From assembly GCA_021464245.1 (NCBI GenBank), contig JADCRB010000010.1, forward strand, positions 1,371,517 through 1,435,516: 64,000 nt of DNA, written 5' to 3'. The notes beneath the pieces are model-generated. The model worked only from the letters and a program-made list of their open reading frames with translations, ran no database searches and was not told the origin of the DNA. Each line of letters begins with the position of its first letter. Position 1 is the first letter of the stretch. Shown piece by piece: positions 50,161 through 63,900 of this stretch. Source of the DNA: Carallia brachiata. Lineage: Eukaryota > Streptophyta > Magnoliopsida > Malpighiales > Rhizophoraceae. The translations under genes and the position numbers were made by a program.

Positions 50161-50469
50161 GTATCTTGAAGATTATGCCTATTAATATAACATGCAGACT
50201 TTCGATAAGCTAAAAAACTAAATAAAATAATTCTTTGAAAAAATTCAAATGAGGGATTGAATACTTAATTTATACACGACTTTCTCTGTGCGCCTAACAA
50301 TATAGCTTTTCGAAAAATCTCTCAATTGGCATAAAACGGTAAGATGTTCTTATTTTTTTTAAATGACAACTTTTAAAGTATTTGAAATTAGAAGCTAAAA
50401 TTATTTGATTATAATTTGTAACTTTAATTATTAAATTGCTTCATAATAATATTCAATTTAAATTTATAA

Positions 50470-50755
50470 TGTAGAAATGTTATTTTCTTTTACTAAAAAA
50501 ATGAGCATTTACTTCTAAATTTTAGCTTCATTATTGATGGGAGATTATTAATTGGTATGTGAGAGTACATACAAAAGAACCTATCCTAAGCTTTTTCACC
50601 TATATATATAGATACGGAAATGTTACTTTTCTTTTGCTAAGAAAATGATCAATTACTTATAAATTTTAGCTTCATTATTGATGGGAGATTATTTATTGGT
50701 ATGAGAGAGTAGAGACAAAAGAACCTTTCCAAAGATTTTTAACCTAAAAATAAAG
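50470..50755 (+). repeat. 143-bp tandem duplication
   Basis: GAAATGTTA at 50474 recurs at 50617. Both are followed by TTTTAGCTTCATTATTGATG, GGGAGATTAT and, later, AAAAGAACCT. The copies differ at scattered sites. Confidence 0.8.
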
Positions 50756-50766
50756 GACTAGATGCC

Positions 50767-50836
50767 ATATATATATATATATATACATCATTGTGATTAA
50801 TTTTCTTAAATTTAAAACTACCTGCGAATTAAAAGT

Positions 50837-50874
<38 letters not shown>
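50767..50874. repeat. two TA microsatellites
   Basis: TA runs at 50767-50785 and 50839-50873, the second of about seventeen units, are separated by ordinary AT-rich sequence. Confidence 0.9.
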
Positions 50875-50877
<3 letters not shown>

Positions 50878-51440
50878 ACAAGGTACAATATTGTCTTTTT
50901 CATTTTTTTATCATTAATGTTAATTATATTACTGTTATCTCTTTCATTCTCTCATATAGGCTCAGTATGTGAAAAAGAACGCTTTTGAGAGAATTGCAAT
51001 TATTTGCGAAACTCAACACATGACATGTAGACGTGCCTCGTTTGCAATTTAGCATATTCCCATCAGAGTCGGCTGACCACTACCTATATTTGTTTATAAA
51101 AACTTATTGATTCATTTTCTGGAAAACAAAATATGTTGCTTGGTCTATGATAACATTTTTTTAAAACCTTAATTTTTTTTTTTTTTTAAATGGACTCGAA
51201 ACCTTATGTTTTCATGTTTTACAGGTAAGTTATTTAACAAGTAATTTTTTTGTGACAAATAAGGGTGATGCTCTTACGTAAATTTAGCCTTAAGTAAGCG
51301 CATAGGGATGCAATATCTCCAAACGTGATAAGTAGCAATATACCTCCATGCACCTGTTATATATGTTTCCTGGTGGCCAAAAAAAAAAAAAAAATCTCCT
51401 CATTTGCGTTTTAGTTCAGTGTTGTCATTTGTGGCAACTT

Positions 51441-51870
51441 TATCAAGGTACGATAAGAAGAAAATCAAGCGTCATTTGCAGATTATAATTGGAGCAATTT
51501 ATTGACAATAAGGATGAAATTTTTATTTTCCTTTTTATGGGTAGGTATAATGGCAACGTTATTGACACTGTGGACATTGTTATAACAGAGAATTTCCCGA
51601 ATGGCTTATTTCATAAAAATACTAAGTAAGAGGCCATAGTAGTAGCATTTTCTCGTAGACGTAGGTAACGGTGTTGGATTATTGTCAATTATTTCCTTCA
51701 CAATAACACTCATCAGGTTTCCATAGTTCTATCACTTTAAGACACGATCCTGAGAAGGCACCTTCTCCTGTATCACATTCACAGGTAATGAAACAAACAG
51801 CGGAAACACACGACAACGATGAAGAGTATTTTGCTCTTTTCCAAGTGCAACTAGCGACAGTAGCACTTTT
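51441..51870. repeat. copy 3 of the three-copy repeat
   Basis: It begins TATCAAGGTACGATAAGAAG and is the longest uninterrupted copy, running to the GTGCAACTAGCGAC region that also closes copy 1. A 72-codon minus-strand frame exists within it (51685-51903), but the other copies do not preserve it, so I do not call a gene. It abuts the 5' side of the LINE relic. Confidence 0.7.
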
Positions 51871-52029
51871 CCTTTTTCTTAGGAAACAAAACTTCTCTAC
51901 CAAGCGTTTTGCCTTGTGAGAGATTTCTTTGCCTTCTTGCAGTCTTGTCTCTCATTAAATATGAGTTTCTTTTCAACTAGTTTGGAGTGAGGTTTGCCAT
52001 TCTCTTTTGTCGTGCGTTTTCTTATAATG

Positions 52030-54600
52030 GAGAATCAATCTCCTTCGAAAGCAGCTGCAGAGGATATTATTAAAGAGCACCAATACATATTTAAAATGTT
52101 ATTGTCTCGAATGGTATTTCTATTAAAACTAAATTCAATATTTTTGAAACGAAACTACTAATTTTTTAATGTAAACATAATAGGTATTTCAAAAATAATC
52201 AATTTTATTTAAAAAATATTAATTTTAATTTCAATCGAAACACCGTCCGAGATGCCAATACTTATGATATCTCTTAGAACACTAACATTTTTTCATTATT
52301 AAATTGCAGCCAGAAGGTCCTAATGCTTCCAATCACCCTCGGAAATGTCTGGATCTCGTAGGTGGTCTTTGGACCGAAAAACCATTCAGTTCAAAGGCTT
52401 TTCTTAACGCCATTCGTCTGGCTCGGAAACCAAAAAAATCAATGGGAGCAAGGGAGCTGGATGGGAATTTTTTTGTGCTTTCATTTTTCAAGCGCCATGG
52501 ACATGCGTTTTGTCCTGCATAACGGACCTTAGTCCTTTGATAAGCACATTCTCTTGTTACAGGCGTTGAGGGGAGATGAACAACCATCGAAGATAAAGCT
52601 ATTTTAGACTTTGTTTTGGGTCCGAGCAGATGACCTTCCCATGAATGTAATGAGCTACTGTTGTGGCCCTCGGTAATAAAATCGGGGCTTTCATGGAGAT
52701 CGACGAAAAAGGCTTGGGACGGTGGGCAAGATTATTTGCTTCCGTGTGTGAATAAATCCGACAATAGTGAGTCAGTTAGTACCTCACATGAACATAAAAG
52801 AAGTAGACAGGACAATGATGCTTTTTTTTTATACTCTCTCTCAATCTATATCGGTGGAGGGTGCAGCACAGCCCTACCCAGCAGCCATCATTCTTCTAAG
52901 CTAGAACTGTCGATGGCTGGGAACACCCCAAGCAGTCAATAGAGTTTGGAAGCTCATTATGACGAAACAGGATCTGTCCATACTGATGTGGGAAGCATTG
53001 GTGAGTGTTTCATATTTTTTCTGAGTCATTATTTTGTTCTAGAGACACCATTAATATCACCTCGGTGTTAGGTTGCATTCAGTCAAAGGTTTTATAGGAG
53101 ATGAATCATTTATTATTGAGGCCCTTCACTAGTGAAGAGGTCCTTTTGATCTTAAGGCAAATGCATCTGTCGAAAGCACCCGAACCTGATGGACTGTCAG
53201 CTTCTTTCTATTAGTCTTTTTTGGTGTATTGTGGGTGAAGATGTGGTGCGAATGGTGCTTGAAATTCTTAATGGCAGGGGGATCCGACTCCTCCGAATCG
53301 AACAAATACTGTATCGATCCCTAAGGTTTCTTTTCCTTCACATTGCAAAGACTTTCCCTCGATAGGTCTTTGAAATATTATTACGAAAAATTGTTACGAA
53401 ATCTATTGCCAACAAGTTGAAGCTTATTCTTCTTCCAGTCATTTCTAAAAGTCAAAGTGCATTTACAGATAATGTTTTAATTGCATATGAATCTTTTTAT
53501 GTTCTACAACATAAATATTCGGAGAGATAGGGAACATGGCACTCAAATCAGACATGAGTAAAGCCTATAACCTCGTAGAGTGGTCTTTTCTAGAAGCTAT
53601 CATGATTAGACTGGATTTTCATTCTGATTGTGTTAGCCTGATTATGTGATGTTTATCTACTATCACTTACTCTGTTCTTGTGAACCCTGTACTGCAATGG
53701 AGTTTCATTCTATCTCAAGGGTTGAGACAAGGTGGTCCTCTCTTCCTTTTTTATTTATTATTTGTGCAGAAGGCTTCTCTACTTTGCTTAACTCGGCCAA
53801 TTCAAAAGGAAGATTGCAAGGCTTCCAATTGTGCCGTCAAGCCCCACTTTTCTCGTATTTAACTTTTTGCTTATAATAGCCTTATTTTTTCTTTTTGCTT
53901 CTGTCGATGAATGTCGGTGCTTATGGAGCTTCTCAATCAAGTATGAGAATGCTTCATGCCAAAATATTAATCTTGATAAGACAGACCTCCTTTTGTAGCC
54001 GTAATGTACGTGTAAAGATTAAAAATGCAATCTAGGATTGTTTTAATATCATGGCAGCTGGGAGTCGAAAAAAATGTTTTGGCCTACATATGAGCATCAG
54101 TTATTCGAAGAACAGGGTCTTCAATCTTCTTCTTGACAGGGTGAGAAAGAAATTACAAGGGTGAAAGGAGAGATTCTTTCCTAAGACGAGTAAAGAAATA
54201 TTGATTAAAGTAGTGATTCAAGTCATTCACATATATTGTATGAGTTGCTTCTTATTACCCCAGGGCCTTTGCTTTGAATTGGCTTTAATGGCTAATAAAT
54301 TTTAGTGGGGCAGCCTGGAAGAATCTCGGAAGGTACATTAGGCCTCTTGGGATCGGCTAGCTGTGTCAAAGGCGATGGGGGGACTGGAATTTCGTGATTT
54401 CCCTGAAAATAATCTCGGGGTGTTGGGCCCCTACTTGTCAGATGTCCATGCCCATTCATGTGATTCGCTAGGCTTGCGTATTGCTTGCTTTTATTGTCTT
54501 ATGGATAGATATGATTTGCTTCTTTCTATTTTGATAAATGTACACCACACCTTGGTTGATGAATTCCTAACACCAGGCAAATCTCGACGAAAAAAATGAC
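52030..54600 (+). pseudogene. LINE (L1-type) relic lacking the endonuclease region
   Basis: ORF1 opens with ATG at 52030 (MENQSPSKAAAEDIIKEHQ). After a MITE-like insertion it resumes with WTEKPFSSKAFLNAIRLARK (about 52370-52430) and FWVRADDLPMNVMS (about 52616-52655), a DUF4283-like RNA-binding domain. From about 53100 reverse-transcriptase pieces follow: RPFTSEEVLLILRQMHLSKA, SKSQSAFTDN, LRQGGPL, and KINLDKT-like text near 53970. The tail is DRVRKKLQG near 54140 and SKAMGGLEFRDFPENNLGVL near 54366. The endonuclease domain expected between ORF1 and the reverse transcriptase is absent, so a large internal deletion lies near 52940-53050. Many stops and shifts are present. Confidence 0.75.
52099..52262. 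mobile_element. foldback MITE-like insertion in the LINE ORF1 relic
   Basis: The left arm reads ATTGTCTCGAATGGTATTTC and the reverse complement of the right arm ATTGGCATCTCGGACGGTGTTTC-like. Both continue into an AT-rich arm with CAATATTTTT or TAATATTTTT. The block interrupts ORF1 coding text that is recognisable on both sides. AATACATAT before it and AATACTTAT after it may be a degraded target duplication. Confidence 0.5.
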
Positions 54601-55040
54601 AGTTGAAAAGTAATCAAATTGACATACCTTGATTCCATCTAATTTCACAAATTGGGACTAAGGATTGAATTTTAGACTTGAAACTAAAATTTCGTACGCA
54701 CATTTCACACCAGTGTTCTTCCATAAGCTTGCAAAGACTATTTTCCTTGGGGACCTCGTTCATAAATATGTGGTAGCCATCTAGTTATAGAATTTCTGCT
54801 AGACACTGTATTGGGTATACGATATTGAATATATCTAGTTTTGCCATTGTAGATGCATAATTCTGCTTCTGTAAGTCAAAATAGCACAGGCAACATTCCA
54901 CTCATAAAAGCTTTCTTTCATTGGTTTAAACGAATAAACAAAGGAATGTGTGCAGTAATTACTTGCTTGTGTGCCCAATGACTACAATTTTTTTGTATTT
55001 CACCAACGGTAAATGCAATCTTGAGGATAGTGGGAACTGT
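54601..55040. other. spacer between the LINE relic and the auxilin-like gene, probably its 3' untranslated region
   Basis: No coding frame is seen. Because the gene at 55041-60942 is on the minus strand, the part nearest 55040 is expected to be its 3' untranslated region. I could not fix a polyadenylation site. Confidence 0.5.
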
Positions 55041-58000
55041 CTACCGTTCTTCAGCACTGAATCTGTTCCAAGCCTCCTGGGGACAAAAGAATTAATTTTT
55101 AAGGGTTAGCGAACTCATCACAAAGAATGATAACCGTCATTCAACCTTTATTGAACGGATCAAATATGATCCCGTGTGCAAACGTACAAGTAGAAAACCT
55201 AATCATAGTTCTGCATAGTCCCATTATAGGGAGAAAGTAAGGATACAGGCTGTAGCACACCTGCAGAAGATCGAAAACCTTCTCGCATGTGTATTTTTGC
55301 TGTATGCTTGCACCTCTTTGCTGCAACTTATCAGGGTGCACGCACAGAGTGGCCTTTCGGTAAGCTTTTTTCACAGCAGCGGCTGATATAAGATCTATCA
55401 ACGGAATTGGCTGCCAGCCACTCTCAGGGCTGAGGATCTGCAAGCACAGGGAATCCAGTGAAAACATTCAGCCACCTTAGAGATTGATCTATACATTGTC
55501 AGCACAACTGGACCCTTTTTTAATATAATTGAGCATTTAATTGTTTCAAATGATGAATATTTGAAATGTATTTCAAACTAAAAAACAATAACAAAAGCAG
55601 ATTCATATGGAGGCTAACAGTCAGTACATATTGTAGTGTTGAAAGCAGGGCTCGCAGATTCCTTTCCTTGCCACTTGACCACCTCTTGATCTCAGCATCC
55701 AAAGTTTCTGCTAGTCTCTGTCGGTAAATTCAATTTAAGTCAGTGATGACAATATCCAAAACACAATCGAGGACTTTTCAGATCAGTTTAAATAAACAAT
55801 TACATTTTTTTCTGCTTGTTCTTTCTGAGCAAGAAGATCTCGCATGTTCTTCTCTGCAAGAGCTTTTGCCTGAAATATATAGACACAACATAAATGTTTA
55901 TTCAAAAGTCCGATATTTGGATCCAAATATCTGCATCGGAATAAAGAATCCTACCGCACGCTCTGCTGTCCGTTGTTGTCTTTCTAAAGACTCTTTAAAC
56001 ATTTGACCTGATTCATTGTCTTCGCCTTTAGATCTGTTGGTGCCGTAGAAAACTACACAAATCAAACAATAATTATTTTAGGAGCAGGCTTAGTAGGAAA
56101 CAAAATAAAATGTTCTCTAATGAAAAATGAAGATAATGATGTTCTGACTTCTGACGACATAAGCATAAATTACAGCATGACATACCTCCATTTTGGGCAG
56201 AACTTGAATATCTTGCACTACTGGAATGACCTGTTTCTTGAAACTGTTGACCCTGCAAGAGGTTATTTCTATCATTAGGCTTTCACTCAACTGAATTACA
56301 ATGCCTTATGGACAACAACAAAAAATTATATAAAAAGACAGTAAAGACACCCACAATAGATTTTGCTCTATTATCTCTTGAAGCGCCAGAATGCTCAACC
56401 GAGAACTTTTCCGTGCGGCTCCTTGCCTTCTGAGACAGTGCCTTTTCTAGTAATCGCTCCCTGGCCTCTGCAGTTGCTCGCTCTACTGCAGCTCGTTCAG
56501 CTTTCAATTTTGCTTCCATGGAAGCCTTCTCAACTGCTGACTTATGATTAGCTTGTGCGGAAGTCTTTTCTAACCTGTCATAGGACTCTGGCCTAGTCTT
56601 TTTATGAACTTCCTTAGCAGCTCTCTCAGCTGCAGCCTGTTCTGCACGTTCTCTGGCTTCAGCAAAAGCCCTTTCACGAGCTTCTCGGATAGCTCTTTCA
56701 ACAGCAATTCTCTCCTTTTCTTTTTCCATGTCCCTCCCTTTTTTTTCTTCCTTTATTTTAGTGTGCTGGCTATCCATCTCCTCTTCCTTTTGCAGGATAT
56801 CTTTAACTTCATTCTCCTCCACTCTAACGGTTACGTGATCATCCTGTTTTTTATCAGTGATTTGGCTTATTTTCTCCTCGGGACATATTTTTACGATCCT
56901 TTCATTCCCTTTAAACACACAAGGTTGCTGATTTCCCTTCATGACCACCTCACTATCCATCTGTGTTTTGTCATAAGAACATTCAAAATCATCGCCATCT
57001 TCTTCTTGAGAAGTAGCAACCGTAGGCTCCTCATTTTCCTCATCAATTTCTTCTAGTTCAAAAGTCACTTCTTCAACATGATTGCCTGCATCATATATTG
57101 CCGTAGATTCCATCCCATCAGCCAACCATCTTTCCCCATGACTATTAACTACAATATTCTCATTGCCAAATTCAGGCTCATTCACATCCTTGTCATTTAT
57201 GTCCAATTCAAAAGATACTTCATCAACATCCTTCTTTTGACTGCTGACTCTTGTGTATTCTGCTGCAGGATCTTCTTCTTGTTTGTGCTCAAGGTTGAAG
57301 TCAGTTTCACCCACAAAGGCCCCATTTTTTACACTGAATTCTGCCTGGGACATCGTTTCCATCTTAATCCCATCAAGACCTATGAAATTTTGACCTAGGC
57401 CACCGGTTCCATGATTCTCATCCACATCCAGAGCATTTGCATCTTCAACTAATTTTGATTCTTTTCCACTCTCTTGGGTTTCAGAGGGAACTTCTGTTAC
57501 CTCCATGTTCCTCCCATCATCTTCAACTTTCTGCATCACTTCAGTTACCTCCACACCTTCAAAATGTCTTTCATGTCCATAAGCTTCACAAGGTCCATCT
57601 AGATTCTCAGCTTCATCCTGCTTGTATTCATCTTCATCAACTTCAACATTCTCCCCTTGGAATGGGAAAGCCTGATGACTCACTTCTGTTTTATTCTCTT
57701 CTGCATTTGGGAGAATCTCTGGATTTGTTTTCTCTGTTTCTCGCCCTTGACAAGTCCCTTCCTGTATCCTCTCAGTTTGATTCATCCAAAGACTTTTTTC
57801 AAGTAACTTCTCATTCTCTCTGTCCTCTTCCAACTTCTTGGTCTTCTTTCCTATCGCGGCATAGTCTCCAAGTCTCTTCTCGTTTGCGTCTTTGTCCGGA
57901 AGGCCATTAAATCTCCTATTAATTGTCCCCTGTTCATGAGCTTCAGCCAACATCTCCTCTGCATCCCCTCCCTTCGGTCCCTTCAGGATATAATTTTGTT

Positions 58001-60942
58001 TATTATCATTCGATTCATAGTTCCAGCCCTCTTCTTGTTTATCTTCGCAATCTACGGTCCCCCACACTTCTTTATATCTCATCTCATTTTCTTCAATTTC
58101 CAGCCTTTCATTATCCGCACTGATACAACCTTCAACACTTCTATTCCCCATTGCTTCTTGAGTATGTGTCTGACCCTGTTTATTATGAATATCGACCTGA
58201 CCCTGAGACTTTTCTGGGTTCTCCATATCTGCATCCTCATCCAACTTCTGGATGTCAAAGTTTTCATTTTCTTCCAGTTCCTTAAGCATTTCCTTATTGC
58301 TTTCATATTGTACCTGCTCAAAGGTCACTTTAGGAGTTTGACAACATTCTCCATGGTCACAGGCAACACTTAATTTTGGTTCCTTTTCTTCCTGATGTAC
58401 CGCTTGAGCTGACTTGATATCGTCTACATGCTTGTCGCACTCAAATGCTTCTCCCACCCACTTTAGTTCACTTGCAACGTTCTCCGGCTGAGGAGACTCT
58501 AATGAAGCCTTTGATTCCTTTCCATGCTCCTTCAGCATTTCCATGTTTTCATTGGCTGCCATCTTCTCCCTCCACTTACTTTTATTGTTAGATGGTGTCC
58601 TGTCCTTTGCAAGGTCTGCCTGACCAAACTCCAATCTTGTTCCCCTGTTTTCTCTGCCAGAAATTTCTGAAGACTCTTCAGGTGTTTGTCCATCATCTGC
58701 TTCTTTTGGCCCATGATGCATTTGAGCAGAGTTGACCACCATGTTGCGAGTTCCTGTAGCCTCTCTGGTAAAACTTTTCATAATAGAAGAATTATTCTCA
58801 TCCCTGATATCCGGATTTAGTTGGCTTTCTTTCGTATCATTGCACTCTGAAAAGCCCGAAAAAAGCTGCTTTGGAGAGTCCTCTTTTGCATGCTTTTCCT
58901 GCAACTCTCTTTCTTCTGATTTTTTCACTTTTTCTTCCATTTTAGCCTCTTTCTTCTCCGCTTTTGAACCATTACTGAAAATCAGCTTCTCAACCTTGAA
59001 ACCACCAATAGACTTCCTTCTTTCCATCAATTCTTTTGCGATCTTAATCTTTGCTTGAGCCTCTTCTATTGCCTTCCTCACAGCGGCTGCCGAGGCAGCA
59101 GCAGCTGAATTTGCATCCAGCTCCTCTTCAAAGAAATGTGCCGAATGATCATTAGCAGCTCCAGAAGCATCATTTCTGGAAACCCCAAACTTCGAATTGG
59201 TTGGCATACTGGACCCTCTCTTTCTATTAAACAAGTTAGCTGGTGTGCCTGAAGGTTGAGGCATTGTTGATGGATGGGTACACGGGTCAATTTCAAATGC
59301 ATCAAAAGATATATCATTTGAAATGGATCTATTCCGCGTTGAATATTTGTGAAGCCTGGCATGACTCTTAGCAGCATTTTCTGCTGCAGCACCTCCAGGT
59401 TGTGGACCTGACACCGTTTTCCTCAGTGGTTTCCCTTCCTTCAACCCATCAACGAAATTTGAACCTATATGAGCATCAGACAGTACTGAATTTACTGGCT
59501 TGCCACCTTCAGTCTTATGCAAGGGAGTGGTTTCCTCAATTAAGTGAGTATAACCAGGAATGGCACCGAGTTGAGCAATATGTGTGGTTCCATCATCCTC
59601 ATCTTTCTTCCGTAGGTTGGTTTTATGATAGGAAACATTGAAATGCTTAACGCCATCAAACAACTGGAAACATGCTTCTTCTAATGGTTCTTGTTTCTCT
59701 TCAGAAGGAAGTGGATGTTCTGATCCTGCAGAGTCGAATCTTGCTTCACCTGAAGCCCTACATCATTTAAAAAATGTAGGCATTAGGCCCTTCTCCCATT
59801 ACTTTTTGACCTCCACAAGATTGAATCAATAAAATTTTTCTATCTCTGGAGATCATCATAGACAAGGAAAAAAAAGATATATACAGATGAGGGAAGAAGC
59901 ACCAATAGATCCACAACAAACGTCGAGCATGCTTTCCTAAATCCAAAAAGAAGCCTCCACAAGTCTACTTGCTTTCAAAACAAACGTATAAAACTAGTGA
60001 AAAAAAAACAGTTCTTTTTCATATGTCCCACACTGACATAAACATCAAATGGTTTTCGTGCCATTACCTAGGACATACACAGCGTTCTGTGTTGTTAAAT
60101 TCGTCAAAACAAAAGCTCCCAGTTTCCTCAAGAAAGCCAGTCTACGAGGAGGGATTGCATTTGATACCCAGAGAAGTGAGAACCCCTTTTTCTTTGCCCG
60201 TGAAAATAGAAAAGAACAGCCTGTTTATGTGTTTCCATGGGCCTCCCCAAATTCCAACCAACGACTCTATTTTTCAAAATTGGTCCCTTGAACCCTTCTC
60301 ATTTCACTGAAAAGTGACGCGGAGGGTTTAAGGACTTTTGACCAAACCAAATTAACATACCGTAAACCCTCTACTAAAATCAGCTCACGCCCACTAACTA
60401 AAAAAGACTGAAATCCTCTCTTGACGGTAAATGTACCAAATCATAAGCTTCAACATTTTCGCTCCTCTCTCACTCAAACCAACAAAGACCCATGTTAACC
60501 CAGAGTTCATACAACCGAAAGATACTCTACAGAGAGTCTAATGCCAACTGGTAAAAATGTTTTTAAAAAAAAAAAAAATTATAACATACTGAGGATGTGG
60601 TGGTGGAGAAGAAATGTTGTTGGCTTTCTTTGGTTTCTCAAACAGCTGATCGTAAGGCACAGCAAACTCTGCATCTCCGAAGCCGCCAAAAACGTTCGAG
60701 TAATCGACCTGGGAGTTCCGTACATCGGCCGAAGCCCGTTTGTCGTTGAACTCGGGAATATCCAGAATCGGAATCGAGGAAGCGCCGTAGCCACCGAATA
60801 TCTCCTTGTAGTCCTCCACTCGAGACCCGAGCTTCACCGGACCGCCGAAAACGCCGTCGTAAGCATGTTTCCCGGCCAAGCCACGGCCGTTGGTCAGCTT
60901 CTTGGAGAAGGCAGCGGCCGGGGAGACTTGCTGATACTCCAT
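55041..60942 (-). CDS. AUL1: auxilin-like J-domain protein (8 exons)
   Basis: Minus-strand exons 60942-60590, 59757-56355, 56252-56186, 56052-55955, 55869-55804, 55717-55628, 55437-55261 and 55076-55041 join with GT-AG introns and no stops, giving 1429 residues. That is close to the length of Arabidopsis auxilin-like 1 (from memory). Auxilins recruit Hsc70 through a C-terminal J domain to strip clathrin from vesicles in the cytosol. The N terminus has three FGG motifs (residues 32-34, 49-51, 85-87). The middle is a long acidic, Glu-rich low-complexity region, followed by an Ala/Arg/Glu coiled coil (about 1120-1235). Exon 6 carries [20 protein letters not shown]. Exon 7 has [20 protein letters not shown] with HPD at 1393-1395, and exon 8 ends [11 protein letters not shown]. 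The start is the ATG before [11 protein letters not shown]. It appears intact. Confidence 0.95.
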
Positions 60943-63900
60943 CTCATTAGAAAGAAAAACGAACAGACACAAAGAAGAAGTGAATAATCCTCCACGCGCT
61001 TTCTCCTCTTTATGGTTTTAAATTTCCCTTACTAGTATTATTTTCTTTTTCAACTCTCTGAAGAGTCAGACTCAGACCGCCCCAGGAGCGCATGAGAGAA
61101 AATTTGCGTGTGGGACACATCAGTTTTTTTTATATGTATTTTAAATTTCATTACCTAAAAATTTATTAAACCTTAATTAATATAATTTAAAAAAAAGTTT
61201 AATAATCAAAAATAAAATTTTTTAAAAAATTATCTAAAACTACAACTAACTGTATTCATTGTATAATTAATTAAATTTATTATACAATAAAAAGATAAAT
61301 AATTTTTTTTATTTAATTGTACTTATAATAAATACAATTAAATAATAAATTCAATCAATTGTATTTTAATAATTTTTTTCACCACTTTTTTTAGATCATA
61401 TAACAGGATCCTATTATTTAAAGCGAGTGGACCTACTATTAAAAAAAAAAAGTAAAATTCTCCCCCAACGACTTTATTTTATATACAAAATTTGAATTAA
61501 AAATATTTTTTTTTTTTTAAGGAAACCAAGTTTTTCAGGACCAATAGGCATTGGTGGGACACAACAGTTATTAAACTGTGGAATCGGCGAATCGGGTCAC
61601 CGGCGAGAGCCGGTGAGGAGAAAATTATAAATGAGTTTAAACAAAGAAAACAAAAAAAAAAAAGAAAAAAGAAAAAAGAAAATTGGCCTTCTCTGTTGTC
61701 GTTTTTCTGAGAGATTTTCGATGCGCCAACCTGTACAGGGATGGACTGTCGTTTTTCGGGTTGTTTTTAGATGAATGAAAGGTGTTCTGTGTTACTGTTC
61801 GAATAAATTATTGTTTTTCCTTTTTAGTTTTTTGTCCTTAATATCAACGTTGTGTCTTCTTTTTTTGAGTGAAAATATTAATGTTGAGTTTGCGAGGAAG
61901 GAAAAGAAATGAGAGAAAATAGAGAAAAATAATTAATATTTGCATTTAGGATGTATTTTTGGGGAAAAAAATTAATTTTTTTGACTAATCAAATCTATTC
62001 TTTTCAAAATCTAATTCTCCTAATACTTTTATTAATTAATCATATTCTCTATATTATATATATTGTATTTTTATTATAGGTGATAAATTTAACGTCCTTA
62101 TATATACTATTTTTCCTCTCCTCACTATTTGTTTTTCCCTAATAGTAAAAGTAGATGGTCTTACTAGCTATCCAAAAAGGGTTCATACTATTTTAGCACC
62201 AAAAAATTCTTTTAAAAAATTGAAAATTAATATTCAAAATAATACTTAATATGTTTAAGATAATACTAAGTAAATTTATGATTTAATGTTTTCTTAAAAA
62301 AAACTGAATATATAGATGGAATATGATCAAATCATTTGACTATGTAATAGTACCTTTTATCTAAAAAGAAATGTTATGTTTTTCTCTCCTATTATTTTCT
62401 TTTTTATAATCAAGAAATAAAAAATTTTACTCACTTTCAATTTTCTTTTTCCTGATTTTTCTCTTTCTACTTTATTTTCTAAATTGACAGTGTAAAAAAA
62501 CAATTGCTGGTTATGAATCTTTAACACTAAAAAAAAAAAAAGGGCATAAGGCTACAATGCTTGAAAAATCGTTGTTATTTGTTTGTTGCTTTTTCTCCCT
62601 CTAGCGATCACAATTTCCAATATTAGTGATTGGTCTTGAAGGAGAATTGTCTTGTTAGAGAGAGCGTTTCCAATTGCTTTTCAAATTCAATGCCGCCCTC
62701 CTCAATTTTCTTATTTATTGGAAAGACTCTCCAATCCACTTTCGCTCTGTGCTGAAAACTTTGGAAGAGGGTTATCGTGACTAACAATCCCTTTCATTTT
62801 ATTTTATTTTTTTCCAGACTATCAATCTCTTTCAAATGCATTTTTTTTAATAATTTTTAATTTGGCTCATTATTTTTAATATGTGGAGTCCTTCTTTTTA
62901 ATTCTTTTAAATTAAATTTAATCTTCTCGTAATTAACTCTTTTGTATTATAGTTCTTAGGGGTTTCAATTTATATTGTAATAAAGACTCCTATTAATTTT
63001 AATTGCAAGATGCCTATCATTTATAATTTCGGTGATTGATATACTTTTTTAGAATTTTATTAATTTTGCAAATTTTTTTCAATTTTAAAAAATTGTATAG
63101 TGTTTGAATATTGTTAAATTCAATTTTTTCGGCTCATCATAATTTTTTCCTTTATTTTGAAATTTTTTAGAATTTATAACTTTAGAATTTTTTTATGGGA
63201 TTCAATTTTTTAATTTTGAAAAAATTAAAAAAGCATGAATTCTAAAAAAATTTTAAAAAAATCATGATGAGTTAAAAAATTAATATGATATTATTTGAAT
63301 TTCATAAAATTTTTCAGAATTAAAAAAATATTTAAAATTAGCAATCTCAATTGCAAAATTGAAAACCATTGAGGTCTTAAAATATACATTGAAACTTCAT
63401 AAAGATAATAAGATTTAAATAATAAGTGCATTTAGCCTTTTTGCTTTTGATGAACAAGTGATAATTTCCATTCCCTTTTAGAAGATTCTTTGCGAACACA
63501 ATCTCATCGATGCAAATGGATATAAAATATTTTTATGCCACACACAAACTATTTTATGCTAAATGAATAATATTTTATATAAATTGTAAGATATGATAGT
63601 AAAATAATATAAAATTTTGAAAATCTCTTTCATAATTACCTTGTTATTGGAGTGGAGTTACACCACCGTGTGACATTATCATCTTGACTGGTAATTGATA
63701 AATGAACATTATTATCTTTTATTTTTCACATTTCCTTTTGCTTTCCAATCTATTCCAACATTTCAAGTTTAACCCATTAGACTCAATACTTGTAACTCTT
63801 TCAGCTTGTTTTGTTCTTCATTATTGCCAGATATTATTTATTTCTTTATTTCATATAAAAGTATCAAGTGATAAAAAATTACCAATAAAAACCACATCCA

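Noticed and set aside
56604..57056. 150-codon plus-strand frame rich in Phe, Leu and Ser
   Set aside because: It is a mirror of the Glu/Lys-rich coding strand of the auxilin-like gene. It looks hydrophobic only because of that.
57437..57910. 157-codon plus-strand open frame
   Set aside because: It is antisense to the large exon of the auxilin-like gene and has the skewed composition expected opposite a Glu-rich region. There is no domain and no splice evidence.
60541..60987. 148-codon plus-strand frame over exon 1 of the auxilin-like gene
   Set aside because: It is opposite a well-supported conserved exon, and its product matches nothing recognisable.
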